Under the pieces are notes generated by a model. That model saw nothing but the letters and a program-made list of their open reading frames with translations, did not search any database and had not been told where the DNA came from. The position numbers and the translations under genes were made by a program. Shown here one piece after another: positions 22,414 through 30,466 of a stretch of DNA of 64,000 nt (its first letter is position 1; each line of letters opens with the position of its first letter). The DNA lies in contig NZ_LT607752.1 of NCBI RefSeq assembly GCF_900090265.1, positions 5,586,001-5,650,000 of the forward strand. Direction: 5' to 3'. Origin of the DNA: Micromonospora rifamycinica (lineage in GTDB: Bacteria; Actinomycetota; Actinomycetes; Mycobacteriales; Micromonosporaceae).

Positions 22414-23271
22414 TCAGAACCGGTCCACAAACTGTGAGTCAAGCCACTCGCGGAACCGGGCCACCCAGTCGCCGTCCGTGGTCGGCCAGTCGAACTGCCC
22501 GGTGAAGGCGAGCACCCCCAGCACCACCGCGGTCAGGCCGACCAGCACGCCGAGCAGCGCGTCCGTGGTGCCGGCCACGTGCCGCCGCCGGGTCGCGACC
22601 AGGCCCAGCACCGCGAAGACCGCACCGAGCGCGCCGAGCGCGATGCCGTACCCGGCCAGGGTGCCGGTGAGCACGAACGCCGCACCCACCACCGAGACGA
22701 CCAGGCCGAGGGTGGCGAGCAGGCTGGTCCGCGCCTTCGGACCGGCCGCCACCGGGGGCTCCGGGCGGGCCTCGTCGGCGGCCACCCGGTCCCGGTCGGC
22801 GGGGCGGGCGGCGACAACGGCCGGTGCAACGACACCGGCGGGTGCGGCGGGCGTCGTCCGGTCCCGGTCGGTCAGGCGGTCGGCGTCCACCGGGCGCGGT
22901 GCGGTCCGGACCGGAGCGGTGTCGGCGACCCGGATCGGGTCGGTCGGCGTACGCGGCTCGTCGTCGACGGGTGCGGGCCGGGTGGCAGCGGCGGCGCTAC
23001 GGGTGCCGTCGACGGCGCTGCGGGCGGTCGCCGCCCGCGCCAGCGCGGCGCGCTCCGCCGCCCGCTGCTCCGCGTCGCCGTCGCGCTGGCCGTCGGTGCG
23101 TCGCGCCACGTCGGCGTCGCGCTGGCCGTCGGCGGCCGGCGACCCGCTGCGGTACGTCGTCCGGTCGCCGTCCCGGTCCGTCACCACCGGCTGGCCGTCG
23201 CGCGCGTCGACCACCCCGTCACCGTTGCTGTCCTGCGCCGTACGACGCCGCAGGAGCGAAGGAACGTTCAC
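22414..23271 (-). CDS. Membrane protein with EF-hand-like calcium-binding loop
   Basis: A 285-residue protein. Near the N-terminus DSNGDGVVDARD (about 12-23) is a canonical EF-hand-type D-x-N-x-D-G-x-x-D-x-x-D loop, followed by a second Asp-rich segment (VTDRDGDR). A long charged, Ala/Arg/Asp/Pro-rich region runs to about 180. Three or four hydrophobic helices follow (ATLGLVVSVVGAAFVLTGTL and later), then an amphipathic tail. I recognise no full-length family. GTG at 23271 is chosen because AAGGAGG lies 7 bp upstream; longer frames lack this. It may be a calcium-responsive membrane protein, by inference only. Confidence 0.65.
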   Translation of the reverse strand: MNVPSLLRRRTAQDSNGDGVVDARDGQPVVTDRDGDRTTYRSGSPAADGQRDADVARRTDGQRDGDAEQRAAERAALARAATARSAVDGTRSAAAATRPAPVDDEPRTPTDPIRVADTAPVRTAPRPVDADRLTDRDRTTPAAPAGVVAPAVVAARPADRDRVAADEARPEPPVAAGPKARTSLLATLGLVVSVVGAAFVLTGTLAGYGIALGALGAVFAVLGLVATRRRHVAGTTDALLGVLVGLTAVVLGVLAFTGQFDWPTTDGDWVARFREWLDSQFVDRF

Positions 23272-23472
23272 CACCACACCTCCTTGTCGATGCGTGCAGC
23301 CCTCGGAAGGGTCGGTGGCCGCCACGCGGGAACGACCGGTATGTACCCCGTGCGCCGATCGACCACACGCCGACCATCGGGGGTGGTCGGCCGTGGTGGT
23401 GTGAGCCCGGTGGCCGGCGACCTCGACCGGCCCACCCGGACCCGTCACGTCGGGCAGGTTCGCCCATGCGGG

Positions 23473-23706
23473 CTACGTCCTGTCGGCGACGAACGTTCCT
23501 CGGGCGTGAACGGTGACGACCAGGCCGCGTTCGCGCAGCTCACGCATTGCCATCCGGACGGTTCCCCGGGCGACGCCGTACGTCTGCTGCAGGTGCAGTT
23601 CGCTGGGCAACGGCTGGCCGGGGCGCAGCTTGCCCTCTTCGATCTCCCTGGCGAGCACGTCCGCCAACTGCCGGTAGAGCGGCACGTTGTTCAGCGGGCT
23701 CGTCAT
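23473..23706 (-). CDS. Minimal GntR-type winged-helix regulator
   Basis: Only 77 residues, essentially a lone GntR winged helix: PLYRQLADVLAREIEEGKL, LPSELHLQQTYGVARGTVR and MRELRERGLVVTVHARGTFV. The effector-binding domain of ordinary GntR proteins (UTRA, FCD or aminotransferase) is absent, and the frame ends cleanly, so this appears to be a naturally short regulator rather than a truncation. It is divergent from the DUF6907-like gene, and the intergenic region has a perfect palindrome at 23764-23782 that is its likely operator. Such minimal GntR proteins recur in small accessory loci of actinomycetes. Confidence 0.82.
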   Translation of the reverse strand: MTSPLNNVPLYRQLADVLAREIEEGKLRPGQPLPSELHLQQTYGVARGTVRMAMRELRERGLVVTVHARGTFVADRT

Positions 23707-23763
23707 GGGCGGAGCGTAAACACGCACAGGATCTATACGTGTTCAGGGATGTCCAGCCTATAG

Positions 23764-23782
23764 ACGTCTAGAAACTAGACGT
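23764..23782. promoter_or_regulatory. Palindromic operator between gntR and the DUF6907-like gene
   Basis: ACGTCTAG-AAA-CTAGACGT is a perfect 8-3-8 inverted repeat. Related pieces nearby are CTATACGT at 23733-23740, AGACGTCT at 23762-23769 and a TGTACA at 23791-23796. The tract 23730-23800 is AT-rich relative to its surroundings and must hold both divergent promoters. The minimal GntR protein is the obvious candidate ligand. Confidence 0.6.
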
Positions 23783-23819
23783 ACATGGACTGTACATTTG
23801 TCGTGCCCCGCACGAAGGC

Positions 23820-23856
23820 GGCCCCCGACCAGCGATTGCGCCGCTGGCCGGGGGCC
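23820..23856 (+). terminator. Attenuator-like hairpin in the leader of the DUF6907-like gene
   Basis: GGCCCCCG (23820-23827) pairs with CGGGGGCC (23849-23856) and CCAGCG (23829-23834) with CGCTGG (23842-23847), separated by one A:C mismatch, loop 7 nt. The stem ends 14 bp before the AGGAGG (23871-23876) of the next gene, so it is in a leader. A similar layout occurs before the gene pair at 2041/2151. Confidence 0.55.
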
Positions 23857-23881
23857 TTGATCGCCGAGCTAGGAGGCGACC

Positions 23882-24412
23882 ATGAGCACCCTACCTACCC
23901 TGGCCACCTGCGGAGACCCTGCGACGGTCCGGATCGAGCTGTACACGCCCGGCTCCTTGGACGCCTGTGCGTACACCTGCGCGGCGCACACCGTCCGCGC
24001 GAGCGCAGCGGTCGCCCAAGCCGGTCTGGCGGCCCACGTGACGGGTATGGCACCGGACATGAAACGGTCCTGCGGTGACGTGTTCGTCTACCCGACCGGT
24101 GCCCTTGGCGGCGCTCCGGCCGACCTGACGCACCCGCACTGGTGCAACCGGGACGACTGCGAACGTCGGGGTCGGCACCGTTCCCGCATCCTCCGCTCGG
24201 ACACCAACCGACCAGAAGCATTCATCGTCGGCGTGGCCCTGGTGCAGGCCCTTCACCCGGCTGCCGAGCCGACGGTGCGCTTGACGAGCGTGGAGGGCGG
24301 CGCGGAAACGAGCCTGGTCCTGTCGGTCGGGCAGTCGCGGGTCCTGCGGTACCGGCTGGCCAATCTGCTCGACATGGCCAGGGCGGGACGCAACGGGGGG
24401 CGCTGGGCGTAG
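23882..24412 (+). CDS. DUF6907-like hypothetical protein
   Basis: A 176-residue soluble protein with a clear AGGAGG before its ATG. The N-terminal half has Cys/His elements (DACAYTCAAHT). In the middle, HPHWCNRDDCERRGRH resembles the W-C-x4-C metal-binding signature of actinomycete DUF6907 proteins, followed by the family-like VGVALVQAL, a V-R-L-T strand and a closing helix around LANLLDMA. Divergent from the minimal gntR gene and presumably controlled by it. Function unknown. Confidence 0.65.
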   Translation: MSTLPTLATCGDPATVRIELYTPGSLDACAYTCAAHTVRASAAVAQAGLAAHVTGMAPDMKRSCGDVFVYPTGALGGAPADLTHPHWCNRDDCERRGRHRSRILRSDTNRPEAFIVGVALVQALHPAAEPTVRLTSVEGGAETSLVLSVGQSRVLRYRLANLLDMARAGRNGGRWA

Positions 24413-24474
24413 TCCACCCGGTAGGGGGCCGCCCGAACCCGGTGTTCCGCGACGCCTGACTACCCTTGGTACCC

Positions 24475-25281
24475 GTGCCAGAGGGACACACCATCCACCG
24501 CCTGGCGGCCCGGCACGCCGAGCTGTTCGCCGGGGACAAGGTCACCGCCAGCAGCCCGCAGGGCCGCTTCACCGAGGGCGCCGCCGTGCTCTCCGGCACC
24601 GTCCTCGACGGCACCGAGGCGTACGGCAAGCACCTGCTGCACCACCACGCCGATGAGCGCACCCTGCACGTCCACCTCGGCCTGTACGGCAGGTTCACCG
24701 ACGGGGACGGCGAGCCGCCCGTACCGGTGGGGCAGATCCGGTTGCGGCTGGCCAGCGACCGGCACTGGCTCGACCTGCGCGGACCCACCGCCTGCGAACT
24801 GCTCACCCCGCCCGAGGTGGCGGCGCTGCGCGACCGGCTCGGCCCGGACCCGCTGCGCGCCGACGCCGACCCCGACCGGGCGTACGCCCGCATCCGGCGC
24901 AGCCCCACCCCGCTCGCCGCGCTGCTGCTGGACCAGTCGGTGGTGGCCGGAACCGGCCTGATCTTCGTGACCGAGGCGCTGTTCCGGGCCGGCCTGCGGC
25001 CGACGCTGCCCGGCCGGCAGTTGACCCCGGCGGGCTGGGTGGCGCTCTGGGCCGACCTGGTGGCGCTGATGACCCTGGCGGTGGGCAGCGGCCGGATCGA
25101 CACCGTCCGCGACGCCCACCTGCCCGAGGCGATGGGCCGCCCCGCCCGCGTCGACCGGCACGGCGGCGAGGTGTACGTCTACCGCCGCCCCGGCGAACCC
25201 TGCCACGTCTGCGGCAGCCCGGTCAGCCGGGGCGCGCTGGCGGGTCGCAACCTCTACTGGTGCCCCACCTGCCAACCCTGA
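24475..25281 (+). CDS. nei: Fpg/Nei family DNA glycosylase-lyase (endonuclease VIII-like)
   Basis: A 268-residue enzyme. Starting at the GTG at 24475 gives MPEGHTIHRL; the Pro2 nucleophile and Glu3 of the Fpg/Nei family then fall in place, which fixes the start over upstream codons. The catalytic Lys lies in AYGKHLLHH, the H2TH region in LLLDQSVVAGTGLIFVTEALF, and a C-terminal zinc finger has C-H-V-C and C-P-T-C. PEGHT rather than PELPE points to Nei (oxidised pyrimidines) rather than MutM. TACCCT 8 bp before the start suggests a leaderless mRNA. Role: base excision repair. Convergent with the phosphotransferase gene. Confidence 0.93.
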   Translation: MPEGHTIHRLAARHAELFAGDKVTASSPQGRFTEGAAVLSGTVLDGTEAYGKHLLHHHADERTLHVHLGLYGRFTDGDGEPPVPVGQIRLRLASDRHWLDLRGPTACELLTPPEVAALRDRLGPDPLRADADPDRAYARIRRSPTPLAALLLDQSVVAGTGLIFVTEALFRAGLRPTLPGRQLTPAGWVALWADLVALMTLAVGSGRIDTVRDAHLPEAMGRPARVDRHGGEVYVYRRPGEPCHVCGSPVSRGALAGRNLYWCPTCQP

Positions 25282-25296
25282 CCCCGGCCGGGGCGG

Positions 25297-26163
25297 CTAC
25301 GGGCCGTCGACCAGCCAGCTGGCCACCTCGACCTGGTTGGTGAAGACCTTGTCGCCGTCCAGGCTCCACGCGAGGCAGTGCGCGACCGTCCAGTCGGCCA
25401 CCCGTTCCCGGTCCAGCCCGAGCGCGCCGGTGATCCGGTCCAGCCGCCGCCGTACCCCCGCCGGGGAGTGCCCCAGCTCGACGCCGCGCACGATCGGCAC
25501 CACCGCGAACTCCCGCTCACCCAGCAACGGCTTCGGGTCGATCACCAGCCACGGTTCGCGGGTGGCCCGCAGCACGTTGCCGGCGTGCATGTCCTGATTG
25601 ACCAGGACCTGCTCGCCCTGGGTGTCGACCAGCCGGTCGAGCCGGTCGAGCGCCGCGTCGACCAGCCGCCGCCCGTACGGCCGGCCGGCCCGTTCCCACC
25701 GCTCGGGTAGCCGGTGCCGCCAGCCGGCGGCCTCCTCGGCGAGCGGGGTGAACGGCCCGGCCGCCCGCCGCCACAGCCGGGGCAGCAGCGCGGCGACCAC
25801 GTCCACCGCCTCGTCGGCGGGCAGCTCGTGCAGCGGCGAGCCGGGTCGGCACCGCTCCACCAGCAGCGCCCGCCGCCGCGGGTCGTGGGCGAGCAACCGG
25901 ACCGCGGCCTCGCCGTCCCAGTACGCCAGCGCGTCTGCCTCGTGCCTGCTGTCCGGGTCGGGGTACTGCAACTTCAGCACCGCCGCTGTGCCGTCGGGCA
26001 GCTCGGCCGGCATCGCCAGCGAGGCGAACGCGTACGGGAAGGGCTCGCCGAGCCGCAGCGACCACTGCCGCGCGCACTCGTCCCGCCACCGGGGCAGGGT
26101 GGCCAGCCACTCCCGCCCCTCCGGCGTCTGCCGCACCCACGACAACCCGGCCGGAATCTCCAC
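25297..26163 (-). CDS. Aminoglycoside/hydroxyurea phosphotransferase family protein
   Basis: A 288-residue kinase-like protein. The catalytic loop is VNQDMHAGNVL (Asp at about 186), the metal-binding motif VIDPKPLLGERE, and an early strand ALLVERCRPGSPL. These match the streptomycin 6-phosphotransferase/hydroxyurea phosphotransferase branch of the APH family. Such genes can inactivate antibiotics, but most chromosomal copies have unknown small-molecule substrates, so resistance should not be assumed. GTG at 26163 is used; a longer extension would run into the palindrome at 26182-26221. Confidence 0.82.
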   Translation of the reverse strand: MEIPAGLSWVRQTPEGREWLATLPRWRDECARQWSLRLGEPFPYAFASLAMPAELPDGTAAVLKLQYPDPDSRHEADALAYWDGEAAVRLLAHDPRRRALLVERCRPGSPLHELPADEAVDVVAALLPRLWRRAAGPFTPLAEEAAGWRHRLPERWERAGRPYGRRLVDAALDRLDRLVDTQGEQVLVNQDMHAGNVLRATREPWLVIDPKPLLGEREFAVVPIVRGVELGHSPAGVRRRLDRITGALGLDRERVADWTVAHCLAWSLDGDKVFTNQVEVASWLVDGP

Positions 26164-26181
26164 CGCCCCATTGTGGCGACC

Positions 26182-26221
26182 GTGGAGAGTTGTTGCTGCC
26201 CTGGCGACAACAACTCTCCAC
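26182..26221. repeat. Palindromic element, left copy, beside the DUF559 gene
   Basis: Arms GTGGAGAGTTGTTG (26182-26195) and CAACAACTCTCCAC (26208-26221) are perfect 14-bp complements with a 12-nt loop, part of which can extend the stem. The same core occurs at 27221-27266 on the other side of the DUF559 gene. It lies between that gene's stop and the phosphotransferase start. Confidence 0.9.
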
Positions 26222-26254
26222 ACAGAACGCGACGACCGGATGCGCCGGGGCTGG

Positions 26255-27202
26255 TCAGGGGTGCCAGCCAGCGGCGGTGAGGGCGGCGCGGAGCTGGGCC
26301 GCCACCTCGTCGGGGCGGTGGCGGACGTCGAACGCGGTGAACCGCAGGATCCGGTCCCCGGAGATCCACACCCCGTTCTGCCGGCGCAGGTCCGCCGCCC
26401 ACTGCCGGACGTCCATGTGGTGTGCCCCGTCGACCTCGACGTGCAGCCCCCACCGCCGCCAGTAGGCGTCCAGGTAGCGGGTCCGCCCGTCGGCGTCGAG
26501 TCGCCGTTCCTGCAGCTCGGGCCGGGGCAGCCCGTACCGGCGACAGAGCCGGACCAGGTCGATCTCGGACAGCGCCTCCGCGCCGCCGGCCAGGTCGGCG
26601 ACGGTGTGCCGGATCAGAGTCGACCGGCGCAGGCGGGGCAGTCGACGGGACACCGCGTCGAGTTCCCCGGGGGTGACCCGGCGCTGCTGGCAGCCGGCCG
26701 CCAGCACCGCCTGGGCGTCGTCGTCGCTGCGCATCCACTGAGCCGCGTCGATCAGCGAGCGGGCCATCGTGGTGCGGTCCGGCCGCCCCCGTTGCCGGTC
26801 CTCGTCGCCCAGGTGCCGGGTCCGTCGTACCCGCACCGCCGGCATGCCGAGCGGCAGCCGGCGCAGCAGGTCGGGAGCCTGCCGTTGGTACGGGATCAGC
26901 ACGTCCACCGCCTCGTGCCGCCACCGCCCGCGCAGGCCCCCCGCCTGGGCCGCCGCGAGACCGGCCAGGACGGCGTCGGCACCGGCGGCCAGCACCGCCA
27001 CCCAGCGCGACTGGTCGATAGTCACCGGGCCACCGCCGACCCGCAGGATGCCCCGGCACACCCGCTCCCAGCGGCCGGTGGCCAGCAGGTGGCGGACCCG
27101 GGAAGGGGTGAGTTCGGCGGTGGCCTGCGCCCAGCTCACCACCCCGGCCTGCGTGAAGAGCAGCCAGTCGAGGGCGGCATCGTCGTCGCCGGGCATCCGC
27201 AT
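26255..27202 (-). CDS. DUF559 (Vsr-like nuclease fold) protein with AbiEi-like N-terminal region
   Basis: A 315-residue protein. The N-terminal part has the winged-helix style ALDWLLFTQAGVVSWAQATA and LLATGRWERVCRGILRV seen in AbiEi-like antitoxin domains. The C-terminal part is DUF559: SEIDLVRLCRRYGLPRPELQ, DAYWRRWGLHVEVDGAHH and NGVWISGDRILRFTAFDVR. D, E-V-D and later basic residues fit a PD-(D/E)xK or Vsr-like nuclease core, though activity is unproven. Such proteins are multicopy and abundant in actinomycetes, function unknown. The gene is bracketed by two copies of one palindrome (26182-26221, 27221-27266). ATG 27202 or 27196; no strong Shine-Dalgarno. Confidence 0.8.
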   Translation of the reverse strand: MRMPGDDDAALDWLLFTQAGVVSWAQATAELTPSRVRHLLATGRWERVCRGILRVGGGPVTIDQSRWVAVLAAGADAVLAGLAAAQAGGLRGRWRHEAVDVLIPYQRQAPDLLRRLPLGMPAVRVRRTRHLGDEDRQRGRPDRTTMARSLIDAAQWMRSDDDAQAVLAAGCQQRRVTPGELDAVSRRLPRLRRSTLIRHTVADLAGGAEALSEIDLVRLCRRYGLPRPELQERRLDADGRTRYLDAYWRRWGLHVEVDGAHHMDVRQWAADLRRQNGVWISGDRILRFTAFDVRHRPDEVAAQLRAALTAAGWHP

Positions 27203-27220
27203 CCGACGAGCAGACCATGC

Positions 27221-27266
27221 TTTGTGGAGAGTTGTTGTCGCCCCAGCGACAACAACTCTCCACAAA
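27221..27266. repeat. Palindromic element, right copy, beside the DUF559 gene
   Basis: Two perfectly complementary 21-nt arms (27221-27241 and 27246-27266) with loop CCCA. The outer 17 nt are TTTGTGGAGAGTTGTTG, the same core as the left copy at 26182. It ends 18 bp before the DUF559 start codon, so it lies in that gene's promoter or leader. The stem is longer and cleaner than any terminator nearby. Confidence 0.92.
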
Positions 27267-27411
27267 GGGACGCGTGCCGACGCACCGTCACGCGATGGTG
27301 CGGCGTGCGGCGCACGGTGGAGCGGTATGGCGCGCCTTGCGCGGCGGTGCGGCGCAGAGCGGGGCGGGGCGGCGCGGGTGGTCGGTGGGGGTGGGCGGTA
27401 GGCGGTGCGGG

Positions 27412-28782
27412 TCAGCGGTCGAGGGCGTCGACGGCCTTGCGGGCGGCGATCAGCACCGGATCCCAGACCGGGGCGTACGGCGGGGCGTAGCCGAGATCGA
27501 GGGCGGTCATCTCGTCCACCGTCATCTCGTTCCACAGCGCCACGGCCAGCGCGTCGATCCGCTTCGCCGCCTCCGAACGGCCGACGATCTGTGCGCCGAG
27601 CAACCGGCCGGTGGGCCGCTCGGCGATCAGCTTCACCGTCATCGGTTGGGCCCCCGGGTAGTAGCCGGCCCGGTTCGTCGACTCGGCGATCACCGAGACG
27701 AACTCGAACCCGGCCGCCCGGGCGTCCCGTTCCCGCAGCCCGGTACGCCCCACCTCCAGGTCGCAGACCTTCGTCACGGCGGTGCCGATCACCCCGGGGA
27801 AGGTGGCGTACCCGCCGCCGATGTTGATCCCGGCGACCCGGCCCTGCTTGTTGGCGTGGGTGCCGAGGGGGACGTGCACCGACATGCCGGTGACCCGGTG
27901 CAGGGTCTCCACGCAGTCGCCGGCCGCCCAGACGTCGGGCACCCCGACCACCCGCATCCGCCGGTCCACCAGCACCCCGCCGGTCTTGCCGAGCGGGAGG
28001 CCGGCGGTGGCGGCGAGCGCGGTGTTGGGGCGTACCCCCAGGCCGAGGACCACGACGTCGGCCGGCACCGGGCCGGCGGAGGTGACCACCGCGGACACCC
28101 GACCGTCGCGCTGCTCGACCCCGCTGACCGTGACGCCGGTACGGATCTCGACGCCCAGCCCGCGCATCGCCTCGGCGACCAGGCGGGCCATGTCCTCGTC
28201 GACCGTGGCCATCGGCTGCTCGCCCCGCTCGACCAGGGTGACGGCGAGCCCGCGCTGGATCAGCGCCTCGGCCATCTCCACCCCGATGTAGCCGCCGCCG
28301 ACCACCACCGCCCGGCGGGGCTCGGGGGTGCCGTCGAGCCAGGCCCGCAACCCCGCCGCGTCGTCCAGCGTCTGGATGCCGAAGATGCCGTCGACGTCGT
28401 CGTCCGCCCAGTCCGGCAGGTTGGGGACCGCGCCGGTGGCGTACATCAGGGTGTCGAACCGTTCGCGGACCTCGCCGCCGTCGTCGAGCCGGCGGGCGGT
28501 GACCTCCCGCCGGTCGAGGTCGATGCCGGTGACCTCGGTGCGCAGCCGCACGTCGATGGCGAAGTCGTCGCGAAAGGTGGCCGGGTCGCGGGCGATCAGC
28601 GCGTCCCGCTCCTCGACCAGCCCACTGATCCAGTACGGGATGCCGCACGCCGAGTACGACGTGAAGTGTCCCCGCTCGAACGCCATGATCTCCAGGTCGT
28701 CGACGCCCCGGCGACGACGGGCCTGGGAGGCCGCCGCCATCCCGGCGGCGTCCCCTCCGACGACGATCAGCCGCTCTGCCAC
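27412..28782 (-). CDS. CoA-disulfide reductase / NADH oxidase-type flavoprotein
   Basis: A 456-residue pyridine nucleotide-disulfide oxidoreductase. FAD-binding GGDAAGMAAA at the N-terminus, the single redox Cys in SACGIPYWISG (about 46), NAD(P)H-binding VVVGGGYIGVEMAEAL, and AAGDCVE at the second FAD contact. One Cys in S-x-C-G-x-P-Y places it with CoA-disulfide reductases and NADH oxidases rather than two-Cys glutathione reductases. The C-terminal dimerisation domain is complete. It may maintain CoA or low-molecular-weight persulfide/disulfide balance; actinomycetes mainly use mycothiol, so the physiological substrate is open. GTG 28782, with GGAAGAG upstream. Confidence 0.87.
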   Translation of the reverse strand: MAERLIVVGGDAAGMAAASQARRRRGVDDLEIMAFERGHFTSYSACGIPYWISGLVEERDALIARDPATFRDDFAIDVRLRTEVTGIDLDRREVTARRLDDGGEVRERFDTLMYATGAVPNLPDWADDDVDGIFGIQTLDDAAGLRAWLDGTPEPRRAVVVGGGYIGVEMAEALIQRGLAVTLVERGEQPMATVDEDMARLVAEAMRGLGVEIRTGVTVSGVEQRDGRVSAVVTSAGPVPADVVVLGLGVRPNTALAATAGLPLGKTGGVLVDRRMRVVGVPDVWAAGDCVETLHRVTGMSVHVPLGTHANKQGRVAGINIGGGYATFPGVIGTAVTKVCDLEVGRTGLRERDARAAGFEFVSVIAESTNRAGYYPGAQPMTVKLIAERPTGRLLGAQIVGRSEAAKRIDALAVALWNEMTVDEMTALDLGYAPPYAPVWDPVLIAARKAVDALDR

Positions 28783-28822
28783 GACGCCCACTCTTCCACG
28801 CACCGGCCGTCCCCGGGCGGCC

Positions 28823-29068
28823 CACCGACACCCCGGCCACTGTCGGGTCGGCCCGCACCACGACGGTCACCGACACCCCGGCGACTGTCGGGTCGGTCCG
28901 CACCACGACGGTCACCGACACCCCGGCGACTGTCGGGTCGGTCCGCACCACGACGGTCACCGACACCCCGGCGACTGTCGGGTCGGTCCGCACCACGACG
29001 GTCACCGACACCCCGGCGACTGTCGGGTCGGTCCGCACCACGACGGTCACCGACACGCCGGTCGCCGG
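28823..29068. repeat. 45-bp tandem repeat, five copies plus a partial sixth
   Basis: Copies begin at 28823, 28868, 28913, 28958 and 29003, with a decayed partial copy from 29048. Each starts CACCGACACCCCGGC and contains CTGTCGGGTCGGTCCGC; the first copy differs at two or three positions, the middle ones are nearly identical. The period is divisible by three, so the array is open in several frames, but no start signal or family supports a gene. It fills the 339-bp gap between the flavoprotein and the carboxylate-amine ligase. Confidence 0.93.
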
Positions 29069-29121
29069 AACGACGACCGGCGTCGGGTCGGCCGGCCCGA
29101 CGGCGGCCAGTCCCGGGCCGG

Positions 29122-30267
29122 TCAGCCACGGGTCTGCCGGGCGACCTCGGCGACCACGTCCTCCAGCCGGCCCGACCGGGCGAACACGGCCCGCTGCCGG
29201 GCGGCCCCGGTGCCGTGCCGACGCAGCCCGGCCAGCAGGTCGGTCACCTCGGCCAGGTCGTCGTGCGCCACCAGCGCCGGGCGGACCCGCTCGACCAGCC
29301 GGTCCACCAGCTCCCAGGCCGGGCACAGCTCACCGTTGGCCAGGTCGACGCCGTCGCCCTCCAGCCCGTCGTGGGCGGCCCGCCAGTGCGCGGCGACCAG
29401 CAGGTGGTGGTCGGTGTTGACCGCCGGGCGGCCCGCCGCCACGTCCGCCATGGCGGTGGCTACCAACGCCCGGACCAGGGCGGCCACCAGCACCGCGTCG
29501 TCGACCGACGGGCAGACGTCGCCGATCCGGACCTCCACCGTCGGGTACTTCGCCGACAGCCGGGCGTACCAGTAGAGCATCCCCTCGTCGAGCATCACCC
29601 CACTGGAGATCAACTGCCGGATCAGCCGCTCGTAGTGCTCGTGGGACTCCAGGTAGGGGGTGGGCGCCACCGACGGCCAGCGTTCCCACTCGACGGACCG
29701 CCAGCTCGCGTACCCGGTGTCGACGCCCTCCGAGAACGGCGAGTTGGTGGTCATCGCGTGCAGCACCGGCAGCCACGGCCGGATGTGGTTGAGCACCTGC
29801 ACCCCGGTGTCCGGGTCGGGGACACCCACGTGCACGTGCATGCCGTTGTTGCCGGGGCCGGGCACCAGCAGCCGGAACCGCTCGATCATCCGGTCGAAGC
29901 GGGGCTTGTCGACCACCGCCGGCACCGGTCCCGCCGCCGGCCCCGTCCCGATGGCCAGCACCCGGACGCCGGCCCGCTCGGCGGCGTCGGCCAGCGCGCC
30001 GCGCAGCACGCCCAGCGAGTGCCGGATCGACGCCAGCTCCAACCCCGGCGGGCTGCCGATCTCGATCTGGCTGGTCTGGAACTCCCGCTCCACCTGCCCG
30101 CGCAGCTCGGCCGGCACCTGCTCCATGACCAGGTCGACGGCGGGCACCGCGGCACCGGTGTGCGGATCGACCAGGAGGAACTCCTCCTCCACCCCCACCG
30201 TGAGCCGGTCGACCCCGGTCCGCTCCGGAGTCACCTCCCCGGCCGCCACCCCACTGGTCATCGCCAT
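29122..30267 (-). CDS. Carboxylate-amine ligase, YbdK/GCS2 family
   Basis: A protein of about 381 residues. TVGVEEEFLLVDP near the N-terminus is the glutamate/ATP-site motif of the GCS2 glutamate-cysteine ligase family; other landmarks are NGMHVHVGV and PTVEVRIGDVCPSVDD. The family (YbdK, EgtA) joins glutamate to an amine, best known for gamma-glutamylcysteine formation. Actinomycete YbdK paralogues are numerous and only some make gamma-glutamylcysteine, for ergothioneine in the case of EgtA. No ergothioneine genes lie nearby, so the acceptor is unknown. Start uncertain among GTG 30270, ATG 30267 and ATG 30261. Divergent from lysX. Confidence 0.85.
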   Translation of the reverse strand: MAMTSGVAAGEVTPERTGVDRLTVGVEEEFLLVDPHTGAAVPAVDLVMEQVPAELRGQVEREFQTSQIEIGSPPGLELASIRHSLGVLRGALADAAERAGVRVLAIGTGPAAGPVPAVVDKPRFDRMIERFRLLVPGPGNNGMHVHVGVPDPDTGVQVLNHIRPWLPVLHAMTTNSPFSEGVDTGYASWRSVEWERWPSVAPTPYLESHEHYERLIRQLISSGVMLDEGMLYWYARLSAKYPTVEVRIGDVCPSVDDAVLVAALVRALVATAMADVAAGRPAVNTDHHLLVAAHWRAAHDGLEGDGVDLANGELCPAWELVDRLVERVRPALVAHDDLAEVTDLLAGLRRHGTGAARQRAVFARSGRLEDVVAEVARQTRG

Positions 30268-30466
30268 CACCGTCCGTCCGTCCGTCCCGGCCGCGGCGGG
30301 TCCGCTGCGGTCCTGCCCGGCCCATTACCCGCGGTGTCCGGCGGAGAAAACGCGACACGGCGAGCCGTCGCGCCGGATGCTTACCATGGCCCGGTCCGCC
30401 GACCGGTGCCGTGCCGCACCCCCGCCCCGGCCGGGGCGGGTCGGGGCGGCGAGGGAGGGAGGCCAG

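Noticed and set aside
25297..26163. Calling the phosphotransferase a streptomycin or aminoglycoside resistance gene
   Set aside because: Only family-level motifs are visible, and most chromosomal relatives have no shown resistance function. The same caution was applied to the erythromycin-esterase-family gene at 46719.
28823..29068. Possible CRISPR array
   Set aside because: Units abut directly with no unique spacers, and no cas genes occur in the window. The same applies to the arrays at 9479 and 54083.
27203..29326. Minus-strand open frame continuing upstream of the DUF559 gene through the 45-bp repeats
   Set aside because: The upstream part reads through the palindrome, antisense or alternate-frame flavoprotein sequence and the tandem array; the DUF559 similarity begins at the ATG near 27200.
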